This document shows, in pieces, positions 62,603-64,000 of a stretch of 64,000 nt of DNA (position 1 is its first letter; the number at the start of each line of letters is the position of its first letter). Both the position numbers and the translations under genes were made by a program. The notes under the pieces are model-generated. The model was not told where the DNA came from. It worked only from the letters and a program-made list of their open reading frames with translations, and ran no database searches. Where the stretch lies: contig NZ_CP100355.1 in the NCBI RefSeq assembly GCF_024204665.1, forward strand, positions 3,019,451 to 3,083,450, in the 5' to 3' direction. The stretch is from Natronosalvus rutilus (GTDB lineage: Archaea; Halobacteriota; Halobacteria; Halobacteriales; Natrialbaceae).

Positions 62603-64000
62603 TCACCGGCCGCTCGAGACGTCGACGCCCACCTCCTCGAGCCGCCCGCGGACCTGCTCGCGGTCGACGGTTCCGGAGTGTGTTCGCGGGAGCGACGACG
62701 CGACCCCGATCGTCTTCGGACACTTGAACCCGGCCAGGCGGTCGCGGCAGTACGCTCTGAGCGCGTACGGATCGACCTCTTCCCCGCTCGAGGCGACGAC
62801 CAGCCCGCCGACGCGCTCGCCCCACTCCTCGTCAGATAAGCCGACGACGGCGGCGGCCGACACCGCGGGATGGTCCTCGAGAACGGTCGCGACTGCCGTC
62901 GGATCGACGTTCTCGCCGCCAGTGACGATCCGGTCGCTCTGCCGGTCGAGAATCCAGAGGCGACCGTCCTGGTCGCGCTGGCCGAGGTCGCCCGTGTGGA
63001 GGCCACGCTCGTCGAACGCGGCCCGCGTTCGCTCGGCCTCGAGGTAACCCGGCGTCACGGTCGGGCCGGAGACGACGATTTCGCCCATCTCGCCCGCCTC
63101 GACGGGGTCACCGTCGTCGTCGAGAATCGTCACCTCCGTGCAGACGAGGGGGCGGCCCACGGTACCCTCGTGGGCCACCGCCTCCTCGGGCGTCGCCGTC
63201 GCGATCTGGGAGGCCGTCTCGGTCATGCCGTAAGTCGGGCATGCAGGGACGCCACGTCGCCCACAGCGGTCGATCAGGTCCGGGCTCGCGGGAGCGCCGC
63301 CGAGCAGGACGAACCGGAGGCTTGTCGGCGGCCGCCAGTCGGCCTCGAGCAACCGCGAGAGCATCGTCGGGACGAGCGAGACGCCAGTCACGTCGTGCGA
63401 TTCCATCGTCCGTGCGGTCGCGTCCGGGTCGAACTCGCGCTGGAGGACGACCGTCGTCCCGTACAGCGCCGACCGGAAGACCGGCGCCAGCCCCCCGACG
63501 TGGTACATGGGGAGACAGCAGAGCCAGCGGTCGTCGGGGTCGACGCCGAGTCTGAACGCCGACGCCGTGGCGCTCGAGACGAGGTTCTCGGTAGTGAGGC
63601 GGACGCCCTTGGGTTCGCCGGTGGTGCCCGAGGTGAAGGCGATGAGGAGTTCCTTACCGCTGTTGCGCCCGTCTGGGTTGGCCAGCTCTGGGGTTCGATT
63701 CGTCTCACCTCCCGTGCCCGGCTCCGGCTCGAGTGTCGGGTCTCGTCCCACACACGACTCGAGTGACCGGTCTCGCTCCGCGTTCGGCTCGAGGGGTGCC
63801 AGCGACGCGAGCGGACTCGAGTCGTTCCCGCCCTGTTTGCCGTCCACCGAGTAAATCGGAACAGACTCGCCGCCGATGTCGCGTGCCAGCCCCTCGGTCT
63901 CGTCCTCACAGAGCAGGGCGGAAACACCCGCTCGAGCCGCCTTCGACCGCAATTCCTCGGCCGTCTCGCGGACGTTCAGGAGGACGAGAGCTCGCCGACC
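62603..64000 (-). CDS. menE: o-Succinylbenzoate-CoA ligase, cut by the window end
   Basis: 465 residues are visible, without the N terminus. An AMP-forming acyl-CoA ligase. The phosphate loop is AFTSGTTGEPKGVRL. The adenylate motifs YGMTETASQIA and LHTGDLGQRD follow, and the C-terminal lysine lies in AGFKCPKTIGVA. Conserved LNVRETAEELRSKAARAGVS at the window edge matches MenE, which activates o-succinylbenzoate in menaquinone synthesis. A linker of about 60 residues rich in Glu, Asp and Pro near residues 50-110 is unusual. The frame is open through position 64000, so the start lies outside. Confidence 0.86.
   Translation of the reverse strand, partial: GRRALVLLNVRETAEELRSKAARAGVSALLCEDETEGLARDIGGESVPIYSVDGKQGGNDSSPLASLAPLEPNAERDRSLESCVGRDPTLEPEPGTGGETNRTPELANPDGRNSGKELLIAFTSGTTGEPKGVRLTTENLVSSATASAFRLGVDPDDRWLCCLPMYHVGGLAPVFRSALYGTTVVLQREFDPDATARTMESHDVTGVSLVPTMLSRLLEADWRPPTSLRFVLLGGAPASPDLIDRCGRRGVPACPTYGMTETASQIATATPEEAVAHEGTVGRPLVCTEVTILDDDGDPVEAGEMGEIVVSGPTVTPGYLEAERTRAAFDERGLHTGDLGQRDQDGRLWILDRQSDRIVTGGENVDPTAVATVLEDHPAVSAAAVVGLSDEEWGERVGGLVVASSGEEVDPYALRAYCRDRLAGFKCPKTIGVASSLPRTHSGTVDREQVRGRLEEVGVDVSSGR

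Overview
The window is haloarchaeal chromosomal DNA. The evidence is high GC with strong codon bias, very acidic proteins, TATA elements about 27 nt upstream of leaderless starts, Tat-exported subtilases, CetZ, dodecin, L15e, archaeal GatCA and a 23S/5S rRNA unit closest to those of halophilic archaea. It looks like a member of the Natrialba/Natrinema/Haloterrigena kind, but the genus is a guess. There are no transposases, phage genes or CRISPR arrays, and most of the window reads as core genome.

Layout. 0-1.3 kb: class-V aminotransferase (minus). 1.4-5.0 kb: 23S rRNA with its own promoter and a bulge-helix-bulge processing stem, then two diverged 5S genes, each preceded by a tRNA-mimic element. 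No 16S, tRNA-Ala or tRNA-Cys lies beside them, which is unusual. 5.2-13.8 kb: dodecin, A-type Fe-S carrier, HisD, DHH phosphoesterase, Hsp20, DJ-1-like protein, an aspartoacylase-like protein, an RNA-binding protein, a universal stress protein and a 35-aa membrane microprotein that I found by translating the gap. 13.8-16.3 kb: pyrBI and a ribose-1,5-bisphosphate isomerase homologue. 16.4-22.2 kb: ApbC/Mrp ATPase, family-4-like uracil-DNA glycosylase, UPF0058 and a large coiled-coil protein. 22.5-28.1 kb: purA, then a GAF-PAS histidine kinase overlapping a 795-aa protein that I read as a degenerate CHAT/caspase-like protein. 28.1-31.7 kb: Trm112-like protein, CbiX and DR2241-type Fe-S protein.

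31.8-37.1 kb: CetZ tubulin back-to-back with two pilin-like genes, an AT-rich island, an epimerase-like protein and a membrane-anchored DHH protein. 37.2-42.4 kb: aldo/keto reductase, a zinc-finger microprotein, a GT81-like glycosyltransferase, a CoA-pyrophosphatase Nudix protein, a second UspA and L15e. 42.6-47.6 kb: a tightly overlapping four-gene minus-strand operon (DUF4129, DUF7269, DUF58 and DUF7519-like) without its usual MoxR ATPase. 47.7-51.3 kb: HtpX-like protease, cystathionine gamma-synthase and a Gfo/Idh/MocA oxidoreductase. 51.4-56.5 kb: two tandem Tat-exported subtilases that share a C-terminal module. 56.8-58.7 kb: PHP phosphoesterase overlapping an asparagine-synthase-like ATP pyrophosphatase. 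59-64 kb: gatC-gatA, small regulators, an NRDE protein and a MenE ligase cut by the window end.

Functional groups visible are pyrimidine and purine synthesis (pyrBI, purA), Fe-S assembly (A-type carrier, ApbC), tetrapyrrole metabolism (CbiX-DR2241), tRNA-dependent amidation (GatCA), menaquinone synthesis (MenE), and cell surface or shape (pilins, CetZ, exoproteases, DUF58 operon). The best candidates for something undescribed are the orphan kinase with its CHAT-like partner, the split rRNA unit with duplicated 5S genes, the differently interrupted subtilase pair, and the PHP/AsnB-like pair.
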